From Sulfurospirillaceae bacterium (GTDB taxonomy: Bacteria > Campylobacterota > Campylobacteria > Campylobacterales > Sulfurospirillaceae): a stretch of DNA of 64,000 bases. The translations under genes and the position numbers were made by a program. The DNA lies in the NCBI GenBank assembly GCA_028692875.1, contig JAQUWL010000003.1, positions 62,001-126,000 of the forward strand, read 5' to 3'. This document shows positions 36,136 to 45,959 of this stretch, piece after piece; position 1 is the first letter of the stretch; every line of letters starts with the position of its first letter. Below the pieces are notes generated by a model. It did no database searches and was not told the DNA's origin. It saw only the letters and a list, made by a program, of their open reading frames with translations.

Positions 36136-36714
36136 TTATTTTAATTCAATCACTCTATCACTGCACCATTTTGCAAGATGTTTATCGTGAGTAATAAGCA
36201 AAATGCCTACCGTATCCAAAAACTGCATTAAAAGTTTCATTACTTCAAGTTGTGTAATATTGTCCAGTGCTGATGTTGGCTCATCAGCTAAAATAACCTT
36301 TGGTTTCATCAAAAGTGCTCTTAAAATCGAGCATCTTTGCAACTGTCCGCCACTAAGTCGATGAGGCTTTTCACTCAAAAGCTTTGTATCCAAATCTAAC
36401 TTTTTACACAATACCTCATATCCTAAAACATCAGCAACATCTTCAATTTGATTCAAAATAGAGTAGGTCGGGTGAAATGAAGTGTATGGGTCTTGAAAGA
36501 TTTGCGATACTTTTTCACGCGTTATTTTTCCACTTTGAGGACGAATATTTGAGGTAATCAACTCAAGCAACGTGCTTTTTCCTGAACCACTTGGTCCCGC
36601 TACGGTAACCACCTCTCCCATGTCTACATGTAGAGAAAAATTCTCAAAAAGTAAAACGCTAGAAGAGGGGTAGGAGAAGCTGATATTTTCAACACTTAGC
36701 AGACGTTTTTGCAT
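36136..36714 (-). CDS. Orphan ABC transporter ATPase (NikE/DppF-like)
   Basis: A 192-residue ABC ATPase with all motifs: Walker A 'GPSGSGKST', 'QIFQDPYTSFHPTYSILNQI' (the peptide/nickel-type Q-loop), signature 'LSGGQLQRCSI', Walker B 'VILADEPTSALD' and 'LLITHDK'. It resembles the second ATPase of nickel or peptide importers (NikE/DppF) but lacks their C-terminal oligopeptide domain, and no permease or binding protein is near. Its ATG overlaps the proA stop, so it is coupled to proA. Confidence 0.8.
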   Translation of the reverse strand: MQKRLLSVENISFSYPSSSVLLFENFSLHVDMGEVVTVAGPSGSGKSTLLELITSNIRPQSGKITREKVSQIFQDPYTSFHPTYSILNQIEDVADVLGYEVLCKKLDLDTKLLSEKPHRLSGGQLQRCSILRALLMKPKVILADEPTSALDNITQLEVMKLLMQFLDTVGILLITHDKHLAKWCSDRVIELK

Positions 36715-37946
36715 TATCTGGTTTGACCGTGACCGTAAATTTTAAATTTGTAGGTTGTGAGGTCATTGATGCCCATCGGACCTCTAGCGTGCAATTTATT
36801 TGTGCTGATGCCAACTTCTGCACCAAAACCAAACTCACCACCATCGGTAAATCTTGTACTTGCATTAACGTACACACACGCCGAATCTACGGCATTTAAA
36901 AACATCTCCGCACAGCCGTAATCCTCTGTAATAATAGCGTCAGAGTGGCTTGAGCCATATTTTGCTATATGCTCAACCGCCTCGTCAATACCGCTTACTA
37001 TTTTTATATTTAGTGCATTACTTAGGTGCTCTGTAAAATAGTCTTCCTCTTTTGCAAGCTCTACATGTATGTATTTTTGTGTATTTTCACACCCTTTTAC
37101 GGCACTATTATTTGCAGTAAACGCCTCCATCATAAGTGGCAAAAAAGTAGGAGCGATAGCTTCATGCACCAAAAGAGTCTCAAGTGCATTACAAGCACTT
37201 GGACGCTGGCATTTGGCATTTATGACAATCGAAATAGCACTATTTATATTGGCACTTTTATCTACAAAAGTATGACAAACTCCTTTGTCGTGCTTTACAA
37301 CAGGCACAGTAGCGTTTTCGCTTACATATCGAATAAGCGATTCTCCGCCACGAGGAATAATCAAATCAACGTATTTATCCATTTTGATAAGTTTTGCCAC
37401 ACCCTCTCTGCTGTTATCAGGCAAAAGGGATATAACCTCTCTTGGAAGACTGTTTTTAGCTAGGACATCTTGAAGTATTTTTGCGATAGCAATATTGCTG
37501 TAATTTGCCTCTTTGCCACCTTTTAGGACGCAAACATTACCACTTTTAAAACACAAAGCAGCTGTGTCACTTGTTACATTGGGACGACTCTCGTAGATGA
37601 TAGCCACAACGCCAATAGGGATGCTTACTTTTTCGATTCTGATACCACTAGGCACCACCCACCCCTCTATAATGCGACCAACAGGCTCTTTAAGTGCGGC
37701 AATTTCTCGAATCGCCGTTGCCATATCCGCAACTCTTTGTGTATTAAGTAGTAATCTGTCCATTAAAGCTGAGCTGAGATTATTTTTTTTGCCCTCTTCA
37801 ATGTCCTTATTATTTTCGGCGATGATTTTATCGCTATGTTTTTCCAAAGCATCGGCCATCTCTAAAAGCAGAGTATTTTTAACCTTTGGTTCCAAAGAGG
37901 TTAAAGTTCTTGAGGCATTTTTGGCTTTTTGAAGAAAAGATTCCAT
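36714..37946 (-). CDS. proA: Gamma-glutamyl phosphate reductase
   Basis: NADPH-dependent step of proline synthesis. The aldehyde-dehydrogenase fold is clear, with 'IYESRPNVTSDTAALCFKSGNVCVLKGGKEA', 'LIIPRGGESLIR', 'VVKHDKGVCHTFVD' and the catalytic Cys in 'NAKCQRPSACNALE'. The C-terminal 'FTDGGEFGFGAEVGIST' block is complete. Length 410 is typical. A -10-like TATGAT is at 37964-37969. Confidence 0.96.
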   Translation of the reverse strand: MESFLQKAKNASRTLTSLEPKVKNTLLLEMADALEKHSDKIIAENNKDIEEGKKNNLSSALMDRLLLNTQRVADMATAIREIAALKEPVGRIIEGWVVPSGIRIEKVSIPIGVVAIIYESRPNVTSDTAALCFKSGNVCVLKGGKEANYSNIAIAKILQDVLAKNSLPREVISLLPDNSREGVAKLIKMDKYVDLIIPRGGESLIRYVSENATVPVVKHDKGVCHTFVDKSANINSAISIVINAKCQRPSACNALETLLVHEAIAPTFLPLMMEAFTANNSAVKGCENTQKYIHVELAKEEDYFTEHLSNALNIKIVSGIDEAVEHIAKYGSSHSDAIITEDYGCAEMFLNAVDSACVYVNASTRFTDGGEFGFGAEVGISTNKLHARGPMGINDLTTYKFKIYGHGQTR

Positions 37947-38019
37947 AGTTTTCTTCCCTTTTAATCATAATTTGGATAGATTTTACTACCTTTTTATTTA
38001 ATATGTCATAAGTAGTCGG

Positions 38020-38025
38020 TATAAT
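38020..38025 (+). promoter_or_regulatory. -10 promoter element of the oxidoreductase gene
   Basis: Perfect TATAAT (GGTATAAT), 53 bases before the ATG at 38078, divergent from proA. Confidence 0.6.
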
Positions 38026-38077
38026 ACGCACGTTGATATAAAAGAAGATTTGCAAGTTTGCATGATGGAGTGGAACT

Positions 38078-39037
38078 ATGAAACAGATGTACGATATGGC
38101 GATTATCGGTGGCGGACCAGGTGGTATTGGTGCCGCAGTAGAGGCAAATATTTTAGGGCTAAAAGATATTATTTTGATAGAAAAAGGCGATAACCATTCG
38201 CAAACCATACGTAAATTTTACAAAGACAACAAACGTGTTGATAAAGATTATAAGGGACAAATTATATCTCTTGCTGGAAATATAGACTTTAAAGATGGCA
38301 CCAAAGAGAGCACACTAAACTACTTTGACTCGCTACTGGACAATGAAAAAATAGATACGGCCTTCAATAGTGAAGTTGAAAGCATTAAAAAAATTGGTGA
38401 AGAGTTTTATATTACAACTTCTATGGCAGGCTATAAAGCCAAAAATGTTATCGTAGCTATCGGCACAATGGGTAAACCAAATAAGCCTGATTATGTACTC
38501 CCAATATCACTCAAACAACGCATAAATTTCAATCTTGATAGTTGCTCACAAGGCGAAAAAATTTTATTGGTTGGTGGCGGAAACTCTGCTGCTGAGTATG
38601 CTATCGAGCTTTCACGCACAAACAATGTAACTCTAAATTATCGCAAAAACAAATTTACACGCCTTAATGAGATTAACGAGAAAACTCTTTTGGAGTATGA
38701 TGGTCAAGAAAAATTACGCTTAAGACTCGGAATGGATATAGTATCTATCGAAAATGAGGATGGTATGCCAAAAGTAAACTTTACAGACGGTTATTATACG
38801 ATTTACGACAGGGTGGTGTACGCTATTGGCGGAACAACGCCGGTTGATTTTTTGAAAAAATGTGGCATAACTCTTGATGAAAACAATAGACCTGAATTTG
38901 ATGAAAATTACCAAACCAAAGTAAAAGGTCTTTATCTAGGTGGCGATATAGCGGTAAAATCCGGTGGTTCTATCGCAATGGCACTTAATCACGCTCATCA
39001 TATTATTACGCATATTTTAAATCAAAAAAATAGGTAA
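38078..39037 (+). CDS. FAD/NAD(P)-dependent oxidoreductase (thioredoxin-reductase-like, no CxxC)
   Basis: A 319-residue two-dinucleotide-domain flavoprotein. The FAD motif is 'MAIIGGGPGGIGAAVEA' near residue 6, the NAD(P) motif 'ILLVGGGNSAAEYAIELS' near 165, and the second FAD motif 'GLYLGGDIAVKSGGSIAMALNHAH' near the end. The redox CxxC of thioredoxin reductase is absent, as in YpdA-type and ferredoxin-NADP reductase-type members. Its electron partner is unknown. It begins the plus-strand run 38078-45922. Confidence 0.82.
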   Translation: MKQMYDMAIIGGGPGGIGAAVEANILGLKDIILIEKGDNHSQTIRKFYKDNKRVDKDYKGQIISLAGNIDFKDGTKESTLNYFDSLLDNEKIDTAFNSEVESIKKIGEEFYITTSMAGYKAKNVIVAIGTMGKPNKPDYVLPISLKQRINFNLDSCSQGEKILLVGGGNSAAEYAIELSRTNNVTLNYRKNKFTRLNEINEKTLLEYDGQEKLRLRLGMDIVSIENEDGMPKVNFTDGYYTIYDRVVYAIGGTTPVDFLKKCGITLDENNRPEFDENYQTKVKGLYLGGDIAVKSGGSIAMALNHAHHIITHILNQKNR

Positions 39038-39045
39038 GGCATGGC

Positions 39046-41280
39046 ATGGAACCAAACAGCACAGCCACATTTGCAAGGTTTTTAAATTTTGTTTTAGCTC
39101 TTTTGCTTTTAGTAAGTGTTTTTATCGCATATCACTTTGGAAATTTTGATGGTGTTTCTCTGGATGAGCTTAGACAAAACTATATCGAAAAGAATAGTGT
39201 TATATTCAAGGACTTGCCAAAAAAAATTCAAGATAACTACATTGACAAAACCTCAATGCAGCAAATTGAAAAAAATAATTTAAATTTGGAGAATGAATAC
39301 TTTAACGAGAACGGTAGCCCTATATCTGAATCTGACGCATCAGAGGCGGACTTGCGTAACATGGTTAAAAAATTGCAAAAAAAGTTACTTTTTCTCCAGC
39401 ACGACAATCTTGTTGTTGCTAATGAAAAAAATGAGCTTACTAAGATTTTAAATGAACAAAAATCTATTATCGAGCAGGAAAAAAACAGACTCTCAAATAA
39501 CAATCTTGAAAAAATAAACGACATTGAGCAGCAACACTATAAAAATATTAGCGATTTAACGCTTCGCATCAACGAGCTTCAGAAAGAAAATGTTGCTATT
39601 GCACAAAGAGCAAACATAGAAAATAACTCTCTTAAAAATGAGATTGAACAGCTCAAAAATAGCATTGTAGAAAATAATGAAAAAAAAGCATTTGAGATAA
39701 AACAGGCAGTTGAACAAGAGAAAATGAAAACACAAGACGACAAAGAAAAGATAAAAGTTCTAAACGATCAAATCGCTCTTTTGAATGAACAAATAGCTCT
39801 CAATAAAGATTCAAACGAAGCCTCTATGCTAAGAAAAGACGAAGAGGTATCAAAAATGAGAGAAGAGGTTAAAAGTATCTTAAGAGAGAAAAATGAGATA
39901 CTCAAAAAAAATACACAAAACGTACTGGATATAGAACAAAAACATAATATGGCAGTTGATGGATTTAATAAAACAATAGATGCCCTCAAGAAAGAACAAG
40001 AAAAAATAAGTACTGCCCACAAGCAAGAGATGGTATCTATCGAAGAAGAACATCAGAGAAAAATAGCTGAGCACGAAAATGTTACAAAAAATATGAGACA
40101 AGAGATGGCTAGCATTAAGAAAAATGCTGAATTGGCATTGCTTGGTAGTGAAAAAGAAATTAACAAGCTCAAGACGTATCTTCAAGATGAAAAGAAGATA
40201 AACGAAGAACTCAAAGCAAATTTAACAAGATATGGCGATGAAAAAGTAGCATTAGAGAAAAATATGCTCACGCAGATATCAAAAATGAAAAATGAGATTG
40301 TTCAAAAAGAGAGCCAAATAAACGAACTAAACACTCAAATGGAAAATCTTAAGGGCGAAAAATTGAACTTTGATGTTGAGTTGAAAAAAAATCTTGATAT
40401 AAATAACGAAAAACACAACAAAAACTATAGAGCTTTCAATGAAAAAATAGCAAGTCTAGAGAGTGAAAAAAGAGATATCTTACAACAGTTTAATACCAAA
40501 ATAAACGAATACAAAAATCTCTCAGAGAAAAACTTTACACAAGCACAATCTCAATCTCAAGAGCTGCAAAAAACAAATATTGAACTAAAAGAGCAAAATG
40601 AAACGCTTTCAAAAACGGTGCTTGAGCAAAAAAACAAAATTTTAGCACTCGAGTCAGATATAAAATCAAAATCAAGCAATACTCAAACTTTGAGTGCAAA
40701 AGATGAAAAAATAGCCTCTCTTGAAAACGACATAAAACAAAAAGAGGCAAGGCTTGTGGTGCTTGAAAGGGATTTGAAAAACTCTTTAGCTCAAAATGAT
40801 GAAAATATCCAAAAACTAACACAAAAAATCAAAGAGCTAGAGAAAAACAAAGCCCAAGCACAAGAGGTCACTCCAGCAAACAAGGTAGCCCAAAAAACTG
40901 AAAAACTTAAGCTTCTCGATAAGGTTGTGTGTGCCGATATGCCATTGGGCTCAAATATTGCTACTCCTACATGTAAGGCTGAAGTTGAAAAGTTTTTACA
41001 AAAGTATGACACTAGCTATTTCTTTGAGGTTGCCCCTATTGTTGATGGTGGCGGTTTTGCCTCACTAAATACTCTTAAAGCCGGTGGAAAATCGGGCATA
41101 GCGGACACAGAAATAGATAGAATCTCTGGACTAGCAAACATAGGGCTTGGAAAAGATAGAGCAAAAGTGGGTGGACTTATGATTAGGTCAAAATATGGCG
41201 AGAGTGCCAAAGTTAGCTACACACTTTACAATGTTGAAAAAAACAGTAGCAGAGGCTTTGAGATAAGGGTCTACAAGTAA
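39046..41280 (+). CDS. Long coiled-coil membrane protein, unrecognised
   Basis: I do not recognise this 744-residue protein. After a short N-terminus it has one membrane helix (about 8-27, 'FLNFVLALLLLVSVFIAYHF'), then a mainly Glu/Lys/Gln/Asn coiled coil from about 110 to 615, and a distinct C-terminal domain of about 120 residues. That domain starts with two Cys ('VVCADMPLGSNIATPTC', near 629 and 641) and ends with a Gly-rich beta region ('SYTLYNVEKNSSRGFEIRVYK'). With the coiled coil outside, it would reach far into the periplasm; with it inside, it could be a cytoplasmic scaffold. Eight bases separate it from the oxidoreductase. Confidence 0.75.
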   Translation: MEPNSTATFARFLNFVLALLLLVSVFIAYHFGNFDGVSLDELRQNYIEKNSVIFKDLPKKIQDNYIDKTSMQQIEKNNLNLENEYFNENGSPISESDASEADLRNMVKKLQKKLLFLQHDNLVVANEKNELTKILNEQKSIIEQEKNRLSNNNLEKINDIEQQHYKNISDLTLRINELQKENVAIAQRANIENNSLKNEIEQLKNSIVENNEKKAFEIKQAVEQEKMKTQDDKEKIKVLNDQIALLNEQIALNKDSNEASMLRKDEEVSKMREEVKSILREKNEILKKNTQNVLDIEQKHNMAVDGFNKTIDALKKEQEKISTAHKQEMVSIEEEHQRKIAEHENVTKNMRQEMASIKKNAELALLGSEKEINKLKTYLQDEKKINEELKANLTRYGDEKVALEKNMLTQISKMKNEIVQKESQINELNTQMENLKGEKLNFDVELKKNLDINNEKHNKNYRAFNEKIASLESEKRDILQQFNTKINEYKNLSEKNFTQAQSQSQELQKTNIELKEQNETLSKTVLEQKNKILALESDIKSKSSNTQTLSAKDEKIASLENDIKQKEARLVVLERDLKNSLAQNDENIQKLTQKIKELEKNKAQAQEVTPANKVAQKTEKLKLLDKVVCADMPLGSNIATPTCKAEVEKFLQKYDTSYFFEVAPIVDGGGFASLNTLKAGGKSGIADTEIDRISGLANIGLGKDRAKVGGLMIRSKYGESAKVSYTLYNVEKNSSRGFEIRVYK

Positions 41281-41281
41281 T

Positions 41282-41977
41282 ATGAACTTGTATCAGCTTA
41301 AGAGTGGGTATCGCTACAACAGCGACACCCTTTTGCTTTATGATTTCGCCTCTTTTTTTATCAAGAAAGGCAGTGTTTTGGATGTTGGCTGTGGCTGTGG
41401 GATATTGGGGCTTTTGCTTAAGAGGGATTTTCCATCCATCCTGCTTGAGCAGATAGATATACAACAAGAGAATGTATCACTAGCCGAAAAAAATGCAAAC
41501 GAAAATAACTTACATGTAACTATTTTGTGTGGCAATTTTTTAACCCAGAAGTACAACACAAAATACGACTACATAGTTTCAAATCCCCCGTTCTACTACA
41601 ACGGCGGAACAAAAAGCGACAATAAGCATTTGAGCATTAGCAGAGATGAAGAGCATTTGCCATTTGAGCAATTTGCCAAAAAATCATCCAAAATTCTTGC
41701 CAACAGAGGCTCACTTATATTCTGTTATGATGCTAGAAGATTGGATTATGTATGTTCGTGCTTGTCGCAAAATGGACTTAAAATACAAGAGGTAAGATTT
41801 GTACATGCAAGAGCTGGAAAAGAAGCATCTTTGGTTTTGATACATGCAAGAAAAAACTCAAAAACACTCTGCAAGGTTCTCCCTCCAATATGTGTTTATG
41901 AAGGAGAGATTTTTTCACAATACGTTCAAGATATCTACAAAAAATCAGCCACAAAGAGTATAGATTGTCCACAATAA
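41282..41977 (+). CDS. tRNA1(Val) adenine-N6 methyltransferase-like (TrmN6/YfiC family)
   Basis: SAM-dependent N6-adenine methyltransferase of 231 residues. The SAM motif is 'VLDVGCGCGILGLLL' and the catalytic NPPF-type motif is 'VSNPPFYYNGG', with the family N-terminus 'LYQLKSGYRYNSDTLLLYDFA'. The likely target is A37 of tRNA-Val, though other small RNAs are possible. The gene starts 2 bases after the coiled-coil gene and overlaps the YkgJ gene by 13 nt. Confidence 0.85.
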   Translation: MNLYQLKSGYRYNSDTLLLYDFASFFIKKGSVLDVGCGCGILGLLLKRDFPSILLEQIDIQQENVSLAEKNANENNLHVTILCGNFLTQKYNTKYDYIVSNPPFYYNGGTKSDNKHLSISRDEEHLPFEQFAKKSSKILANRGSLIFCYDARRLDYVCSCLSQNGLKIQEVRFVHARAGKEASLVLIHARKNSKTLCKVLPPICVYEGEIFSQYVQDIYKKSATKSIDCPQ

Positions 41978-42345
41978 TCAAAAAGCAGGGGTATGATTTT
42001 TGCTTCGATGAAAATGCTTGCAAAAGTTGTGCTGGAAGGTGTTGCACTGGAGAGAGTGGATACATCTGGGTCAATAATGACGAGATAGAGGCTATAGCAA
42101 AATTTTTAAATTTAGAAAAAAGTTTATTTATTAATGAGTATTTATTGAAAGTACGCTATCGTTTCACTCTCAAAGAGTTTAGATACGAAGGTGGATATAG
42201 TTGCGTTTTTTTTGATTTGGAAAATAAAAAATGCACCATATATGAGGCAAGACCGACTCAATGCAGAACATTTCCTTTTTGGGAACATTTTAAGAGCAAT
42301 ATTAAAGAGGTAGAAACAGAATGTCCGGGCGTTATTCGTTTATAG
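41965..42345 (+). CDS. YkgJ-family cysteine-cluster protein
   Basis: A 126-residue protein of the YkgJ zinc- or iron-chelating family: the N-terminal cluster 'CKSCAGRCC' (about 19-27), then 'YSCVFFDLENKKCTIYEARPTQCRTFPFW' and a final 'ECPG'. The seven or so conserved Cys would bind a metal or an Fe-S cluster. Its function is not known. The start is a TTG inside the preceding gene, and the end overlaps the next gene by 25 nt. Confidence 0.82.
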   Translation: MSTIIKKQGYDFCFDENACKSCAGRCCTGESGYIWVNNDEIEAIAKFLNLEKSLFINEYLLKVRYRFTLKEFRYEGGYSCVFFDLENKKCTIYEARPTQCRTFPFWEHFKSNIKEVETECPGVIRL

Positions 42346-43601
42346 TTTTTTTGCTTATCGCACTCTTTTTTGGTGGTTGTTCGTTTTCGATACAATCAGC
42401 ACCTGAGCCTGAAGTAGGCGTTAAGTCGTTTGAGGAAGAGGATAATCTTATCTTCAGAGCTTTAGAGCATGAGAGGAAAAAGGAGTATATTTTAGCTAAG
42501 GCTATTTTCCATCTACTTTATTCAAAAAGTGAAAAGTCACACTATCTTTTGGAAGAGACTAGGATGTCTTTTTTGTCTGACAATAAAAACGAAACTGTTA
42601 AACTTCTCGAAAAAGGTATGTCGCTATATCCACAAGAGCTTGGCTTCAACAGAATAGCTATCGCCTTTTATTTGGGGCAACAAGATTTTGGCAAAGCAGA
42701 AAAAGAGATACAAAAACTTTTAAAAGCGGAAAAAACTGTTAAAAATCTTATTCTTGCTGGCAATTTTTATCTACAAACAAAATCCTACAATCTTGCTTTA
42801 AAGTATTTTGAAAGTGCCTACAAAGAGGAGCAAGCGCCAGAAATTTTACTCAATATTGTAGACTTGCTGTATCGTTTTTTGGATAGAAAAGAGGATGCTA
42901 TAGCACATCTTGAAACCTATACGCAAATGGAAGGATGTGAGGATATCATCTGTTTTAAGCTCGTAGAGATTTATGGCAGAGAAAAAAATATAAAAGGACT
43001 TATCTCGACCTATAAAAAACTATACAAAAAGCATGAAAATGAAGAGCTTGCTAGAAGAGTAATAGAGTTGCTTATGTATGTTAAGGATAAAAAGGGAGCT
43101 ATTGCCTTTTTAGAATCTTCAAAATACAACAAAGACCTATTGATTGAAATTTATCTTGCAGATAAAAATTTTAAAGAAGCCTTTAGAGTAGCGGAAAAGC
43201 TTTTTTACGAAACATCAAATATCGACTACCTAGGAAGAATGGCGATATATGAGTATGAGGCAAACAAAAACAACCTTGATGAAAAAGTTATGAAGTCTAT
43301 ATCAAAGAAATTTGAAGAGGTTGTTGGCATTTTGGAAGAGCCTATCTACTTTAACTATTATGGATATATTTTGATTGACCACGATATTGATGCCAAAAAA
43401 GGTATTTCACTTGTCAAAAGAGCCCTAAAGCACGAGCCTGATTCGCCTTATTACTTAGATTCTTTGGCGTGGGGACTCTATAAGATAGGAGAGTGCAAAG
43501 AGGCTCTAAAAGTAATGGAATCATTTGTAGAAAAGATAAATGAAGATGAAGTGTTAATGCACTATAAAAAAATCAAAAAATGTGTGAAAGAGAAACGATA
43601 G
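42321..43601 (+). CDS. TPR lipoprotein
   Basis: A 426-residue lipoprotein: the signal peptide ends in a lipobox 'FFGGC' with Cys 20 as the lipid anchor. The rest is an array of tetratricopeptide-like repeats (for example '[28 protein letters not shown]', given only in part here as residues 132-159, and '[28 protein letters not shown]'). Such proteins commonly act as scaffolds at the outer membrane. It overlaps the YkgJ gene by 25 nt and is 1 base from trpC. Confidence 0.85.
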   Translation: MSGRYSFIVFLLIALFFGGCSFSIQSAPEPEVGVKSFEEEDNLIFRALEHERKKEYILAKAIFHLLYSKSEKSHYLLEETRMSFLSDNKNETVKLLEKGMSLYPQELGFNRIAIAFYLGQQDFGKAEKEIQKLLKAEKTVKNLILAGNFYLQTKSYNLALKYFESAYKEEQAPEILLNIVDLLYRFLDRKEDAIAHLETYTQMEGCEDIICFKLVEIYGREKNIKGLISTYKKLYKKHENEELARRVIELLMYVKDKKGAIAFLESSKYNKDLLIEIYLADKNFKEAFRVAEKLFYETSNIDYLGRMAIYEYEANKNNLDEKVMKSISKKFEEVVGILEEPIYFNYYGYILIDHDIDAKKGISLVKRALKHEPDSPYYLDSLAWGLYKIGECKEALKVMESFVEKINEDEVLMHYKKIKKCVKEKR

Positions 43602-43602
43602 A

Positions 43603-44388
43603 ATGATACTTGATGAGATTATTGCTAAGACAAAAGAGGACTTAAAAAAACGCAAAAAAGAGTACACGATGGATTGGCTAGGCAGAAGTTTGGCATTCAA
43701 TCCTTTTATGCCACGAGATATCAAGCCATACCTTAAAGCCACTCCAGAAAATCCTTATAGGATTATTGCTGAAGTTAAAAAAGCAAGTCCTAGCAAGGGC
43801 ATCATACGAGAGGACTTTGACCCTCTTTTTATTGCCAAAGAGTATGAGAAAGGCGGAGCAAGTGCTATCTCTGTTTTGACTGAGCCACATTTTTTTAAAG
43901 GCAATATTGAGTATTTAACGCAAATCAGAAGATATGTATCCACTCCGCTCTTGCGAAAAGATTTTATTGTCGATGAGTATCAACTGCTTGAAGCATTGGT
44001 TTATGGAGCTGATTTTGTGCTGCTTATAGCAAAAGCTTTAAGCAAAAAAGAGCTTAAAGCGTTACTTGAGTACACATGGAGGCTAGGAATGGACGCTCTT
44101 GTGGAGATTCACGATAAAGAAGATTTGATAAAAGCCATTTTTGCAGGCGCCAACATAATAGGTATAAACCATCGCAACCTTGAAACTTTTGAGATGGATA
44201 TGGACTTGAGTGAAAAATTGATACCTTTGATACCAAATGGAAAAATTATAGTAGCAGAAAGCGGTTTGAACGACAAAGAGATGATTATGCGTCTAAGCAA
44301 AGTGGGTGCTGACGCATTTTTGATTGGTGAGCATTTTATGAGAAAAGAAAATATCGCTCAAGAACTTTTAGAGCTAACCAAACTATGA
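43603..44388 (+). CDS. trpC: Indole-3-glycerol phosphate synthase
   Basis: Ring-closure step of tryptophan synthesis, a TIM barrel of 261 residues. The conserved '[20 protein letters not shown]', '[18 protein letters not shown]', '[13 protein letters not shown]', '[13 protein letters not shown]' and 'VAESGL' blocks are intact. It is the monofunctional form, without TrpF. It lies far from trpD (15624), inside an unrelated run. Confidence 0.96.
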   Translation: MILDEIIAKTKEDLKKRKKEYTMDWLGRSLAFNPFMPRDIKPYLKATPENPYRIIAEVKKASPSKGIIREDFDPLFIAKEYEKGGASAISVLTEPHFFKGNIEYLTQIRRYVSTPLLRKDFIVDEYQLLEALVYGADFVLLIAKALSKKELKALLEYTWRLGMDALVEIHDKEDLIKAIFAGANIIGINHRNLETFEMDMDLSEKLIPLIPNGKIIVAESGLNDKEMIMRLSKVGADAFLIGEHFMRKENIAQELLELTKL

Positions 44389-44903
44389 ATTACATGTATG
44401 CTCCTTGGAGAGAAGAGTATTTTGGCGAAAAAAAAAGCGGATGCGTCTTTTGCCAAATAGCAGAAAATCCAAAACACGATGAGCAAAACTATGTACTTTA
44501 TAGAGATGATTTATGCTTTATTGTGATGAATCGATACCCTTATACGCCTGGACATTTTATGGTTATTCCTCATTTTCATACAGACTCCATTGAAGAGCTT
44601 GAGCCTAAAACATGGCTACATGTAGCGGAGCTGGTGCAGATATGTGTTAAAGCACTAAAAGAGGAGTTTGGTGCTCAAGGCATAAATTTGGGTATGAACT
44701 TAGGCAAAAGTGGTGGTGCGGGCATTGCTGAGCATGTGCATTATCACATCATCCCCAGATGGATAGGCGATACTAACTTTATTACCACCATAGGCGAATC
44801 TAGAGTGTATAGCAATGATTTTAAAAATATTTATGAAAAACTAAAAAAGATACTTTTGCCTCGTATTGAAAAATCTTTAGATACTAAAAAATGCACGAAA
44901 TAA
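44385..44903 (+). CDS. HIT-family nucleotide hydrolase
   Basis: A 172-residue HIT protein of the Ap4A hydrolase/phosphorylase-like branch. The catalytic triad is '[10 protein letters not shown]' near residue 120, and '[18 protein letters not shown]' is typical. A CxxC near the N-terminus ('GCVFCQI') with the downstream His may bind zinc. It starts at the trpC stop (4-nt overlap) and overlaps mnmH by 13 nt. Confidence 0.88.
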   Translation: MNYMYAPWREEYFGEKKSGCVFCQIAENPKHDEQNYVLYRDDLCFIVMNRYPYTPGHFMVIPHFHTDSIEELEPKTWLHVAELVQICVKALKEEFGAQGINLGMNLGKSGGAGIAEHVHYHIIPRWIGDTNFITTIGESRVYSNDFKNIYEKLKKILLPRIEKSLDTKKCTK

Positions 44904-45922
44904 CCATAGAAGAGTTTATATCCCAAAGAGAGTCGTTTGATTTGGTGATTGACGCAAGAAGCCCTAGCGAGTTTGCTGAGTCTCACATCCCAAATGCACT
45001 CAATTTTTATGCCCTTAGCGACGCAGAACACAAAGAAGTGGGGCATATGTATAAGCAGATTTCAAGGGTTGGTGCCAAAGTCAAGGGTGCTCAATATATC
45101 TGCAATAATGTTTCAACGCATCTAAATACAATATATCCAGCATATCCACTAAGTAGCAAAATAGCTATTTATTGTGCAAGGGGAGGGCTAAGGTCTGAAT
45201 CTATCGGTGTAATCCTCTCAAATATTGGCTATCGTATATACAAAATAAAAAATGGCTACAAAGCCTATCGTCAAAATGTTGTAGACTTTTTTGAAAAATT
45301 TGAGCATAACAATTTTATTGTTTTAGGTGGCAATACAGGATGTGGAAAAAGTGAGATTTTGCCTTTTTTGCCACGATATATTGACCTTGAAAAAACAGCA
45401 AACCATCTTGGCTCAGCCTTTGGAAGCATTAAGGGGAAGCAACCTAGCCAAAAAGCGTTTCAAAACAATTTGGCAGAACAACTAAGAAATATAAAGACGG
45501 ATGAGCCTATTTTTATAGAGGGCGAAAGCCGAAGAATGGGCAAAATTATGCTTCCTTCACGCCTTCACGAAGCGATGTCTAGAGGCTTTAGGATAGAGAT
45601 AAAAGCACCGCTTGAGCTTAGGGTTAAGCGTATTATGAAAGACTATGAAAAGGTTGATAGTGCTTTTTTCTATACATGTATAGATCTTATTAGCACATAC
45701 ATAAAAAAAGAGGCAAAAGAATCTGCTATCAAAGCATACGAAAGTGGCGATTTGGAAAAAGTAGCAGAAATTCTTTTGGTGGATTATTATGATGTGGTAT
45801 ATAAAAAACCAAAAAAAATAGATTTGACGATTGAAAATATAAATACAAAAGATACGGCAAAAAAACTAATTCAAATCTATCAAGACTTGAGAAATTCCAA
45901 CTCCCTAGATATTGATTTATAA
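44891..45922 (+). CDS. mnmH: tRNA 2-selenouridine synthase (MnmH/SelU)
   Basis: Replaces sulfur by selenium, via a geranylated intermediate, at the wobble uridine of tRNAs, using selenophosphate. The N-terminal rhodanese domain has the catalytic Cys 95 in 'IYCARGGLRS', followed by the P-loop 'GNTGCGKS' (147-154) and the C-terminal 'VFIEGESRR'-type motif ('IFIEGESRRMGKI'). Length 343 is typical. It implies a selenophosphate synthase (selD) elsewhere. Confidence 0.92.
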   Translation: MHEITIEEFISQRESFDLVIDARSPSEFAESHIPNALNFYALSDAEHKEVGHMYKQISRVGAKVKGAQYICNNVSTHLNTIYPAYPLSSKIAIYCARGGLRSESIGVILSNIGYRIYKIKNGYKAYRQNVVDFFEKFEHNNFIVLGGNTGCGKSEILPFLPRYIDLEKTANHLGSAFGSIKGKQPSQKAFQNNLAEQLRNIKTDEPIFIEGESRRMGKIMLPSRLHEAMSRGFRIEIKAPLELRVKRIMKDYEKVDSAFFYTCIDLISTYIKKEAKESAIKAYESGDLEKVAEILLVDYYDVVYKKPKKIDLTIENINTKDTAKKLIQIYQDLRNSNSLDIDL

Positions 45923-45959
45923 AAGTTATCTTAACAGCCTTTTAATTCACTCCAAAAAG

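Noticed and set aside
39150-40900. Possible tandem repeats in the coiled-coil gene
   Set aside because: The similarity is low-complexity Glu/Lys/Gln heptads; no exact repeat unit or CRISPR-like spacing is present.
45923-45959. AAAAAGTT direct repeats between mnmH and pdxA
   Set aside because: They belong to an A/T-rich pdxA end and spacer; there is no stem, so no terminator or repeat element is supported.
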